Source of the DNA: Methylacidiphilales bacterium
GTDB lineage: Bacteria > Verrucomicrobiota > Verrucomicrobiia > Methylacidiphilales > UBA1321
Direction: 5' to 3'
NCBI GenBank assembly: GCA_021272315.1
Contig: JAJSLI010000141.1
Location: 1 to 55,360, forward strand
Length of the DNA stretch: 55,360 nt
The notes under the pieces were generated by a model, which was not told where the DNA came from, did no database searches, and was given only the letters and a program-made list of their open reading frames with translations. Of the stretch, positions 40,404-48,150 are shown in pieces. How positions within the stretch are numbered: the stretch's first letter is position 1; each line of letters opens with the position of its first letter. The translations under genes and the position numbers were made by a program.

Positions 40404-40568
40404 ATGCGCGATCAAGTTATTCTGGAATGCACCGAGGCTGTCAAAGAAGGCAAGCCCGCTTCCCGCTATTTCACGACCAAGAACAAGAAGTTGCAGCAGG
40501 AGCGCCTCGAGCGCGTGAAGTACAATCCTTTCCTGCGCCGCCGCACCGTTCACAAAGAGCGCAAGTAG
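40404..40568 (+). CDS. rpmG: 50S ribosomal protein L33
   Basis: A 54-residue basic protein of the large ribosomal subunit. [20 protein letters not shown] leads to [10 protein letters not shown], then [18 protein letters not shown], the L33 C-terminus. Only one Cys is present (ECTEA), so this is a zinc-free (C-minus) form rather than the CxxC type used with zinc. It is not part of a ribosomal cluster: upstream is the toxin-antitoxin module and downstream a convergent ClpX-like gene. A longer plus-strand frame over the same bases is a shadow. Confidence 0.92.
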   Translation: MRDQVILECTEAVKEGKPASRYFTTKNKKLQQERLERVKYNPFLRRRTVHKERK

Positions 40569-40613
40569 GTCCTAGCGGACGGCTTCTTGTGCGCTTCGCG
40601 CACCCGAACGGAA

Positions 40614-42170
40614 TCAACCCTGCGTTGTTCCCTGACCCTGGTACGAATTGACCACCCACCGGCTGATCGCCTGGTCGGGCGCCTCGACCACGCCGCGATC
40701 GATGGTGAAGGAGGTCTGTCCCGAGTTCTTGCTGATCAGCTTCAGCCCGAACTCGAAGTCCTTGAAAACTATCTCGCAGTGGTCGCGCATGTTGCGCTTC
40801 GTCCGCAGGGCGCCGTCGATCAGAGCCTCGATCGCGTCGGGCGTCAGATCGAGCCGCAAATGGTGCTTTTCCTCAAACCGTAACGCGAATTGCCGGGCGA
40901 TCTCGCCCATGACCAGGCGCTCCTCGTAAGCTCCGTCGGCGAGGATGCGTTTCAGTTCCGCCTCGGGTCCGAGCACGAGCTTTTCGTGAACGACGAAGCG
41001 CCGCACGCCTGAGCCGGGTAGATCGAACTTGAACGGGCGCAGCGCCAGCTCGCCCACGGTGAGCAGCCCGCGCGCGCCGGTCTGTTCCTCCGCGGCCAGC
41101 CGGGCCAGCGCCTTCATGCCGTCGTCGGCGAACATCACCTCGATGCCGTAGGCCCGGAACGCCTCGTCATACTGGCGCACAAGCGATCCCTCGCTCTGCT
41201 TGAGAATCGCGAAGAGATCGTCCACTTCCAACGCGCTGCACGCGACGCGGACCGGCAACCGTCCGACGAACTCGGGCTCCAGGCCGTAATCGACGAGGTC
41301 GCGCGTCGTGACCGCGGCCAGAATGTCCTCCGGTTTTCGTTCCGGCTTCTGCGCGGCGGCGAAGCCGATCTCGCTCTTGGAGAGCCGGCGCTTCACGATC
41401 TCCGGCAGTTTGTCGAACGCGCCGCTGACGATGAAGAGAATGTTGCGCGTGTTGATCGTCTCCTTTTTCACCTTTCCGCCCCGGCGCTGAAATTCCATCG
41501 CGGCCTGGAGCTGCGACTGGATGTCGGTCTGGCTCCGCAGCGGCACTTCGGTTTCCTCCATCAGCTTGAGCAGATTGGTCTGCACGCCGCGCCCGCTCAC
41601 GTCGCGCCCGGTGCCCCCGGTCGCGCTGGCCAGCTTGTCCACTTCGTCGAGGTAAATGATGCCGTACTGGGCCAGTTCCTTGTCGCCCTCGGCCTGGTGG
41701 ATGAGGTCGCGAACCAGGTCCTCCACGTCGCCGCCGACGTAGCCCGTTTCGGTGAATTTCGTCGCGTCGGCCTTGACCATCGGCACGCCGACCAGCTCGG
41801 CCAGGCACTTCACCAGATAGGTCTTGCCCACGCCGGTCGGCCCGATGATCAGCACGTTTTGCTTCGTGTAGTGGGGCGTGGCGGTGCCGCGTTCCAACGC
41901 CTGGACGTGGTGGTAATGGTCGCAGATGGCCACGGCCAGCACCTTCTTCGCCTCGTCCTGCTTGATCACGAACCGGTCGAGGTGTTCCTTGATCTGGCGG
42001 GGCGTGAACTTGAACTCGAACCGGTCGCCGGGCGGCTTGGCGGGACGGTTCTCATCGGAAGCCGGTTGTTCCGTCTGCGGGACGAAGCCGCTGCCGGTCT
42101 CCAGGTTTCGTTTGAGAAATTCCTGCAGCCGCGCGTGGAGCGGATCATTTTCGGGCGAGCTTGAACTCAT
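40614..42170 (-). CDS. ClpX-like AAA+ ATPase lacking the N-terminal zinc domain
   Basis: A 518-residue unfoldase-type AAA+ protein closest to ClpX. Walker A GPTGVGKT (110-117), pore loop GYVG (143-146), Walker B IIYLDEVDKL (171-180), sensor 1 LFIVSGAFDKL (245-255), and EPEFVGRLPVRVACSALEVD are ClpX-like. The IGF loop that docks ClpX to ClpP is present (SEIGFAAAQ, 266-274). The N-terminal 50 residues contain no Cys at all, so the ClpX zinc-binding adaptor domain is missing and replaced by a low-complexity segment. The C-terminus has about 80 extra residues. It is probably a specialised ClpX paralogue; partner ClpP is not in the window. Confidence 0.85.
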   Translation of the reverse strand: MSSSSPENDPLHARLQEFLKRNLETGSGFVPQTEQPASDENRPAKPPGDRFEFKFTPRQIKEHLDRFVIKQDEAKKVLAVAICDHYHHVQALERGTATPHYTKQNVLIIGPTGVGKTYLVKCLAELVGVPMVKADATKFTETGYVGGDVEDLVRDLIHQAEGDKELAQYGIIYLDEVDKLASATGGTGRDVSGRGVQTNLLKLMEETEVPLRSQTDIQSQLQAAMEFQRRGGKVKKETINTRNILFIVSGAFDKLPEIVKRRLSKSEIGFAAAQKPERKPEDILAAVTTRDLVDYGLEPEFVGRLPVRVACSALEVDDLFAILKQSEGSLVRQYDEAFRAYGIEVMFADDGMKALARLAAEEQTGARGLLTVGELALRPFKFDLPGSGVRRFVVHEKLVLGPEAELKRILADGAYEERLVMGEIARQFALRFEEKHHLRLDLTPDAIEALIDGALRTKRNMRDHCEIVFKDFEFGLKLISKNSGQTSFTIDRGVVEAPDQAISRWVVNSYQGQGTTQG

Positions 42171-42288
42171 GCGCCAATTTCGAGCCGATTCGGAAGGTTG
42201 GCAAGCAACGTTACTGAAATGTCAGGTTTGGCGGGAGGGTGCCGGGCGAGGAATGGAATTGCATGGAGGCTGACCTCGTTTACTCCAT

Positions 42289-42561
42289 TTACTTAGTTTT
42301 TGACCGGATGAATACGACAACATTCCAACCTGTGAACACCAAAAATGTTAAAAACAATATCAACGTCAAAACAAAAAACACGTTACTTCTGTAAGCATAG
42401 ATGCTCTCACTTACAGGGTTTTTATTATGGGCCAAGAAAGCCGCCCATGTGTTGTAAGCGGCCAGATTAGCAAGCCAACAAGTCAGAATAAAAAGACCCA
42501 CGCTAATAAATATTTTTATGATGGCTTTCACGCAAAAAATGAAGAAAGGCCCAATTTTCAC
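42289..42561 (-). CDS. Small membrane protein, low GC
   Basis: A 90-residue protein with two clear hydrophobic helices (IIKIFISVGLFILTCWLANL and FFVLTLILFLTFLVFTGWNV) and basic ends. Its ATG overlaps the stop of the M20 peptidase upstream (4 bp), so it ends that operon. Codon use is strikingly AT-rich compared with neighbours. No family recognised. Confidence 0.6.
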   Translation of the reverse strand: MKIGPFFIFCVKAIIKIFISVGLFILTCWLANLAAYNTWAAFLAHNKNPVSESIYAYRSNVFFVLTLILFLTFLVFTGWNVVVFIRSKTK

Positions 42562-43904
42562 GAAGCAGCCGCTATCTCCTCGAGCAAATAGCGGTTGAGG
42601 CGGGCGCCGAGATCGAGATGCGAGACGGGGAACGTTTCGTTGGGGCTGTGGGCGTTGCAGTCGGGCAGGCAGAAGCCGAGGAGGAGCGTGTCGACTTTCA
42701 AGATGCTCTTGAACTGGGCCACGATGGGAATGCTACCGCCTTCGCGGATCAGCGCGGGCTTTTTGCCGGGGAAGAGACGCCCGAGCGCTTTTTGCGCCGC
42801 CACGCCGAAACCGGCATTCGGATCGACCAGGTAGGGCCCGCCGCAATGGCCCGGCACGATGTCGAGCTTCACCGAGGGCGGGGTGTTTTTACGGAAATAG
42901 TCCTTCACGATTCCGAGAATCTTTTTCGGGTCCTGATCGGGCACCAGCCGGAAGGTGAATTTCGCGAGGGCCTTGCTGGGCAGGACCGTCTTCGTCCCCT
43001 CCCCCTGATAACCCGAGCCGAATCCGTTCACCTCTGCGGTCGGGCGCGCCCAGATTCGTTCCAGCGACGAGAAACCTTTCTCGCCGCGCAGCGCGGGCGC
43101 GCCGGTCATGCGCAGCAAGTCCGCGTCCTGCAGCGGCAGAGGCTTCCAGGCGCGACGTTCCCAGCCGCGCAACGGTCGCACGCCATCGTAAAAGCCCTTG
43201 AGGGTGACCTTGAGATTCTTATCGTGCAGCCCCGCGATCAACCGCGCTAGCACCGTCGCCGGATTCTCCACCGCGCCGCCGAAAATACCCGAGTGCAGAT
43301 CGTGGTCGGGTCCCGTCGCGGTGACCTCGACCGCGGCAATGCCGCGCAGCCCGTAAGTGAAAGTCGGCCAGCCCGGCGCGACCATGCCCGAGTCGGAAAT
43401 CACCACCACGTCGCAAGCCAGTTCCTCCCGGTGCGAATCGAGGAACGGCGCGAGGTTCGGGCTCCCGATCTCCTCCTCGCCTTCGACCAGCACGATCAGG
43501 TTCACCGGAAGATCGCCCTTTTCCCTGAGCGCTTCCTCGATGCCCAGGATGTGCGCGAAAATCTGTCCCTTGTTGTCGCTTGCGCCCCGCGCGGTGACGA
43601 GCCCGTTCTCGACGCACGGGTTGAAGGGCGGGCGATGCCACAACTCGACCGGGTCAACCGGCTGTACGTCGTAATGGCCGTAAATCAGCACCGTGGGACG
43701 CCCTTCCTTGCGCGGGCCGCGCGCCAGGACGATGGGATGGCCGGGCGTCTCGTACTGACGCGCCTCGAGTCCGATGGCCTTCAGTTTTTTTTCGACCCAC
43801 GCAGCGCATTCGAGCACCTGCTCCTTGTATTTCGGGTCGGTCGACACGCTCCCGAAACGGAGAAAATCGAAGAACTGTTCGAGGGCGGCTTTGGCGGCGG
43901 GCAT
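42558..43904 (-). CDS. M20 family dipeptidase/carboxypeptidase-like metallopeptidase
   Basis: Di-zinc peptidase of the M20 family (CNDP/PepV-like), 448 residues. Metal and catalytic residues lie in VLIYGHYDVQP (His, Asp), ARGASDNKGQ (Asp), VLVEGEEEIGSPN (Glu pair), ISDSGM (Asp) and LPDCNAHSPNE (His near the C-terminus). The LHSGIFGG segment opens the dimerisation (lid) domain. The gene is 17 bp after a membrane glycosyltransferase gene and overlaps the small membrane protein gene. No signal peptide, so it is cytoplasmic. Confidence 0.93.
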   Translation of the reverse strand: MPAAKAALEQFFDFLRFGSVSTDPKYKEQVLECAAWVEKKLKAIGLEARQYETPGHPIVLARGPRKEGRPTVLIYGHYDVQPVDPVELWHRPPFNPCVENGLVTARGASDNKGQIFAHILGIEEALREKGDLPVNLIVLVEGEEEIGSPNLAPFLDSHREELACDVVVISDSGMVAPGWPTFTYGLRGIAAVEVTATGPDHDLHSGIFGGAVENPATVLARLIAGLHDKNLKVTLKGFYDGVRPLRGWERRAWKPLPLQDADLLRMTGAPALRGEKGFSSLERIWARPTAEVNGFGSGYQGEGTKTVLPSKALAKFTFRLVPDQDPKKILGIVKDYFRKNTPPSVKLDIVPGHCGGPYLVDPNAGFGVAAQKALGRLFPGKKPALIREGGSIPIVAQFKSILKVDTLLLGFCLPDCNAHSPNETFPVSHLDLGARLNRYLLEEIAAAS

Positions 43905-43921
43905 AAAGCTTGGGAACTAGC

Positions 43922-45496
43922 TCATTTCGGCAAAGCCCCCGAATCGTAGCCGGACCTGCCCTGCGTCGTGCCCTGCGTCTCGTTCGATCCGATGAAATTC
44001 TGGCATAGCCAGATCTTCCACGCATGGTCTCCATTCGGCAGCGGGGGATCCTCAATCGGCGTTACCGTGGCAAAATCCCGCACGACATCCGGAAGCGGCG
44101 CATCGGCCTGGCCGTGGGTCGAGTGGGCGATGAAAAGGGCCGAATCGTTCGGCGAGGCCGATTCGTCGTAATGAGGCCAGAAATCAAAATGGGTGATGAG
44201 CCCCGGCTTGTTCTCGACGTAGACAAACGGATTGCGCGGCAGGTAAAAACTCAGCGCGCTCGCCGTCTCGGGCGAGTCGGCGATGATCAGGGTCGCGCCC
44301 TGGTCCCGCTGGAGGCTCTGCACCGCGTCGGCGAGGTTACGCCACGAAATCTGCCGTTTCGCGGCAACAAAACCGTTCACGTTTTCCCCGCTCTGGGTGC
44401 GTAAAATCTGGTACCCCTTTCCGTTCAGGCTTGGCGCGAAGTAAAACGGATTCAACCCGGCCAGCGATTGCAGACCCGCCGCGACCAGCACAACCAGTGC
44501 CACCCATTTCGCCCTGGGCTGGGTTATGGTCAATTGCGCCATCGTACATCCGGCCAGCAGCACCAGCGGCAGGAAAAGCGCAGGCACCAGCTCGAACCGT
44601 CCCTCCTGAAAGAAAGCGGCGAAGTTCTGCCACGCCAGCCCAGGCAACGCCACCCAAACCAGCAGCGCGTCATGCGGATCGTCCCAAAGCCGGCGTCCCA
44701 TCCGCCATAGCAGTCCCGCGAGCAAAATGAAAAAAAACGGGCAGAGATACCAAATTTCGAGCCAGATAAAGTGAAACCCCTGGGAGAGCGACAGGCCGTG
44801 GCTCAGCGGCCAGGCGCTGATGATGCGGCTATGCACGACGTCCGCCACCTGAGACCCGCGCAACCACCAGATCAACGGCGTCAGGAAGAAGCAGGCGAGA
44901 ATCACCGCGATCCAAGGACCTGCCTCACGCAGCCGCACGCGGCGTTCCGGGCTCACCTCGAAATAGAGTATCAGTCCCGCCATCCACCAGGCGTTCTGGA
45001 TCGCCACCAGCAGGGCCAGACCGCAGCCTGCGCCACCCAGCAGCCACCACCAGAGCCGGTCGTCCTCCACCGCCCGGCAAAACGCGAACAGGGTCAGAGC
45101 CATCAACCCGATGCTCGCCGCGGCCTCGGTCATGAACGTAAGTTTCCAGGCGTACATCGGGACCAGGAGGAAGAGGACCACTGTCCAGAACGCCGACCGC
45201 GCGTCGAACCAATGCCGCGCCAGATAGAAAAGGATGAACCCGCTGGTGCAGGCGATTACCGCCGAAAGCCAGCGCACGCCAAGCTCGGTGTCCCCGAAAA
45301 AAAGCGTTCCCACCCGGATGAGCCAGGGCACGAACGGCCCATGCTCCCAGTAGGCGGGGCTCAGGTAGTGCCCTTGCAGCCAGAGATACGCTTCCTGTCC
45401 CGACAACTCGAAGGTTTGTCCGAACCAGAAACGCACCAGCAGCAAGGCCACCAGCAGGAATACGGTCCGTTTGCGATAACCGGGTAGCTCCATCAT
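43922..45496 (-). CDS. GT39-type membrane glycosyltransferase
   Basis: A 524-residue inner-membrane protein of the PMT/ArnT-like (GT39) superfamily, which moves sugars from polyprenyl carriers. The N-terminal half holds about ten helices; after TM1 comes the acidic loop SGQEAYLWLQGHYLSPAYWE, where family members keep an Asp/Glu needed for catalysis, and later VPMYAWKLTFMTEAAASIG. The C-terminal soluble domain (about 360-500) reads LADAVQSLQRDQGATLIIAD and DFWPHYDESASPND. Acceptor and donor are unknown. It leads a minus-strand operon with the M20 peptidase. Confidence 0.85.
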   Translation of the reverse strand: MMELPGYRKRTVFLLVALLLVRFWFGQTFELSGQEAYLWLQGHYLSPAYWEHGPFVPWLIRVGTLFFGDTELGVRWLSAVIACTSGFILFYLARHWFDARSAFWTVVLFLLVPMYAWKLTFMTEAAASIGLMALTLFAFCRAVEDDRLWWWLLGGAGCGLALLVAIQNAWWMAGLILYFEVSPERRVRLREAGPWIAVILACFFLTPLIWWLRGSQVADVVHSRIISAWPLSHGLSLSQGFHFIWLEIWYLCPFFFILLAGLLWRMGRRLWDDPHDALLVWVALPGLAWQNFAAFFQEGRFELVPALFLPLVLLAGCTMAQLTITQPRAKWVALVVLVAAGLQSLAGLNPFYFAPSLNGKGYQILRTQSGENVNGFVAAKRQISWRNLADAVQSLQRDQGATLIIADSPETASALSFYLPRNPFVYVENKPGLITHFDFWPHYDESASPNDSALFIAHSTHGQADAPLPDVVRDFATVTPIEDPPLPNGDHAWKIWLCQNFIGSNETQGTTQGRSGYDSGALPK

Positions 45497-45620
45497 AAAT
45501 AAATGAACCTGTGCCGACGTGATTGCGTCTTACTATAACCTAATGCCCAACAAGATAACGAAACAAGCGAAATGAGGGATTGTCTTTCCCCCCCTCTTTC
45601 CCCTAACTAATGCCCCCTTT

Positions 45621-46370
45621 ATGAAATCCACCATCCTCCTTGGCCTCTGCGCCTACTGTGCCCTGCCAAGCCTGCTCAACGCCGACACGCTCCCTGACCC
45701 GGCCACCAAGGACAAAGTTCCCCCCATCGCCTTCGTGCTGGGCATGATCTGGAAGCGTCTCGATCTCGCCGACTTTTACCTCACCGGCATCCTCCGGACC
45801 GACAAAAACCCCAAACGCTATCCGATCGTTCTCCGCACCCGCGGCCATGAACTCGTCTACGAATTTCAAGACCAGCCCCTGCAGATTCGCGTTCAGCTCG
45901 ATCCCGGAATCTTTACCGTCCAGAAACGAAGCAAGGCCGGCGACCCCTGGGTCACTGTCACAGGCGACGAACTTAAAAAATCGATTTTCGACACCAACAT
46001 CACTTACGAGGACCTCGGGATCGACTTCATCAACTGGGACAACATCGAGCCTCTCGGCACGGACAGCATCAAGACCCTCGACGCCTATGTGTTCGAGGCC
46101 AAGCCCGGCCCCGATGATCACAGCCGTTTTGCCGCCGTGCGTTTCTGGGTCAGCAAGCAGTACTGGGCCTTTCTCCGCATCGACGGCCTCAACGCCCAGG
46201 AAGAGACGATCAAGCGCGTCGAAGTCCAGGACGTGATGCAAATCGGCAAATATTACGTCTTCAAGGAAATGAAGGTCAGCAAGATGGACCCGACCCGCAA
46301 CGATATCCCGCTTTCCACCACCTTCATCGATATCCAGGACGGCAAGGAAGGTTCCGGCCTCACGGAATAA
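45621..46370 (+). CDS. Exported LolA-like outer-membrane lipoprotein-sorting family protein
   Basis: A 249-residue exported protein with a signal peptide (MKSTILLGLCAYCALPSLLN, then ADTL). The mature part matches the LolA-like fold family: FYLTGILRTDKNPKRYPIVL, VLRTRGHELVYEFQDQPLQI, IDFINWDNIEPLGTDSIKTL, and VRFWVSKQYWAFLRIDGLNA, then KYYVFKEMKVSKMD. Members bind lipids or lipoproteins in the periplasm; the role here is unknown. No clear ribosome-binding site precedes the ATG. Confidence 0.82.
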   Translation: MKSTILLGLCAYCALPSLLNADTLPDPATKDKVPPIAFVLGMIWKRLDLADFYLTGILRTDKNPKRYPIVLRTRGHELVYEFQDQPLQIRVQLDPGIFTVQKRSKAGDPWVTVTGDELKKSIFDTNITYEDLGIDFINWDNIEPLGTDSIKTLDAYVFEAKPGPDDHSRFAAVRFWVSKQYWAFLRIDGLNAQEETIKRVEVQDVMQIGKYYVFKEMKVSKMDPTRNDIPLSTTFIDIQDGKEGSGLTE

Positions 46371-46384
46371 TTTCAGGGGGGTGT

Positions 46385-46555
46385 AACCCCAACGGGGTTG
46401 CAATCCTTTAGCCCAGGGTTGGCGCATAGCGCCTACCCTGGGAAGTTGTAGAGGAATTCAACCCTGACAGGGTTGAATCAATTGTTGACCGAGGACCCAG
46501 GGTAGCTCGTTCCGAGCAACCCTGGGCTATAGGATGGCCATCCTTTCAGGATGGC
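46385..46555. repeat. Array of five intergenic palindromes
   Basis: Five inverted repeats follow one another: AACCCCAACGGGGTT (46385-46399); CCCAGGGT...ACCCTGGG (46412-46442); ATTCAACCCT...AGGGTTGAAT (46456-46478); CCCAGGGTAGCTCG...CAACCCTGGG (46496-46526); GCCATCC-TTTCA-GGATGGC (46537-46555). They share AACCC/CCAGGG words, so they look like related cassettes. Such word families occur in several phyla as intergenic repeats. The remaining 120 bp to the next gene holds no recognised signal. Confidence 0.75.
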
Positions 46556-46672
46556 GCCAAATCTCCGAGTATGAGCGCCGGGGCCGACAGTTGGTGTGAG
46601 CAGGTCTTAACGTGAAGTTTCTCCTTCACGTCTTTCCTCTTTTCATGTTTTGCTGCTAGAAACAATCCGCCT

Positions 46673-48010
46673 GTGGAAGATCTCCCTTTACGCATCCCGA
46701 CCAGGCGCGTCCGCGCGCGCCCGCCTGAGCCGCCCGATTCCAAACAAAAACAGCGCGTCGCCCTCGCCGCGGGATTATCCCTTCTCTGGACCATCTTCAC
46801 CCTCCTCGCCCAATTTTCCGGCATCCTCGGCGGGATCGAGGAACCGTTGATCGACTGGCGCCAGTCCCTCGCCTCCTATCCCGCGCATCCCAGCGATCAA
46901 CTTGCCCTCATCGCCATCGACAGAATCCCTCCCAACAAACCGTGGCCCTGGTCCCGGCTCGAATACTCGCTCATGCTGCGCAGCCTCATCGACTACGCGC
47001 CCCAGAGCATCGTCTTTGAAATGAACCTCAACGACCGCGACACCGATTACACCTCCTTCGACAGCACGTTCTCCCACGTCGTCGAGCGCGCCAACGCGGT
47101 TGTCTTTGCCGCCACGGTCCTTTCCACTCCCAGTCCGCTGCCCGTGCCGCCGCGGGTCAAATCGCTCTCTTTCCACGGCGACACCCGCTCCGTCCCCCAC
47201 TTCGGTTCCGCCATCTGGCCGCTAAGCACTTTCGCCGGCGATTCTCCCGTCGGCGCCAACAACGTCGAAGCCGAGCCGGACCTCCACCTGCGCCGGCTGC
47301 CCCTGGTTTTCATGCTAGACGACAAACTCATCCACTCGCTCGTTCTCCAAGCCGCCGCGCAATATCTCGGCGCCGATCTCTCCGCCTCCGACGTCACGCT
47401 CGGGCGGGCGATCTTCCTCCGCCGCCACGACGGCAAACTCCTCCGTACCCTGCCCATCGACGACCAGGGCCGCCTGCGCATCCGCTTCCGTTTTGGCGCG
47501 CCCGTCTCGTGGCAGGCCGGCTTTGACAACGTGCTTGTTTACGACGACCAGATCCAAAACGGCATCTCGCCCGGGAGGGACCTGCACAAGATCGAAAACC
47601 GGCAGGTCTGGATCGGTCGCACCGACCCGGCCGAGCGCGAACGGTTCACCACCGCCATCGGCCAACTCAGCCGCGTCGAAATCGAACTTCAGGCCATGCG
47701 CACCATTCTCGAACAGGACTATGTCCGCCCTCTTCCGCCCATGATCCTGGCCGCGCTTTATCTTCTCGTCGGCATTGGCGGCGCCGCGGCCATCATCCGC
47801 ATCGGGCCGGTTCACGCGGCGGCCCTTCTAATCATCCTCGCCGCCTTCTGGCTCGAGTCGGCGATTCTCGTCTTCCGGCTCTACAACGTGATTCTTCCGC
47901 TGCCGAGCTTTCTCATGCTCCTCTTCGGGACTTACATCATGGGCCTCCTCGCCGCCTTCTGGGACCTCGAACCCGAGACCGACAAGCGGCAGCTTCCGCT
48001 TGAACTTTAA
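46673..48010 (+). CDS. CHASE2-domain membrane protein without an output domain
   Basis: A 445-residue protein. After TM1 (about 29-48) the CHASE2 sensory domain occupies roughly 55-340: DWRQSLASYPAHPSDQLALI, IAIDRIPPNKPWPWSRLEYS, DYAPQSIVFEMNLNDRDTDY and KIENRQVWIGRTDPAERERF. Three further helices close the protein (LPPMILAALYLLVGIGGAA; HAAALLIILAAFWLESAIL; LPSFLMLLFGTYIMGLLAAF). CHASE2 proteins usually continue into a kinase, cyclase or other output domain; here only a short basic/acidic tail follows. The start is GTG at 46673. It may signal through a partner or be a reduced form. Confidence 0.85.
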   Translation: MEDLPLRIPTRRVRARPPEPPDSKQKQRVALAAGLSLLWTIFTLLAQFSGILGGIEEPLIDWRQSLASYPAHPSDQLALIAIDRIPPNKPWPWSRLEYSLMLRSLIDYAPQSIVFEMNLNDRDTDYTSFDSTFSHVVERANAVVFAATVLSTPSPLPVPPRVKSLSFHGDTRSVPHFGSAIWPLSTFAGDSPVGANNVEAEPDLHLRRLPLVFMLDDKLIHSLVLQAAAQYLGADLSASDVTLGRAIFLRRHDGKLLRTLPIDDQGRLRIRFRFGAPVSWQAGFDNVLVYDDQIQNGISPGRDLHKIENRQVWIGRTDPAERERFTTAIGQLSRVEIELQAMRTILEQDYVRPLPPMILAALYLLVGIGGAAAIIRIGPVHAAALLIILAAFWLESAILVFRLYNVILPLPSFLMLLFGTYIMGLLAAFWDLEPETDKRQLPLEL

Positions 48011-48150
48011 TCGCTTCGGACACGGCAAGTACGTTCATTTGCGCCGAGCTGCAAAATCGCCATCATGAAAATGTACCAACCCTTTCGAACAAACGGATTC
48101 GGATTAGCGCATCTTGAGAAATGCCAGATTGGATCGGGGAATTCGAAAAA

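Noticed and set aside
46370..46672. CRISPR array
   Set aside because: The palindromes differ in sequence and spacing, there are no identical repeats of constant length, and no cas gene is in the window.
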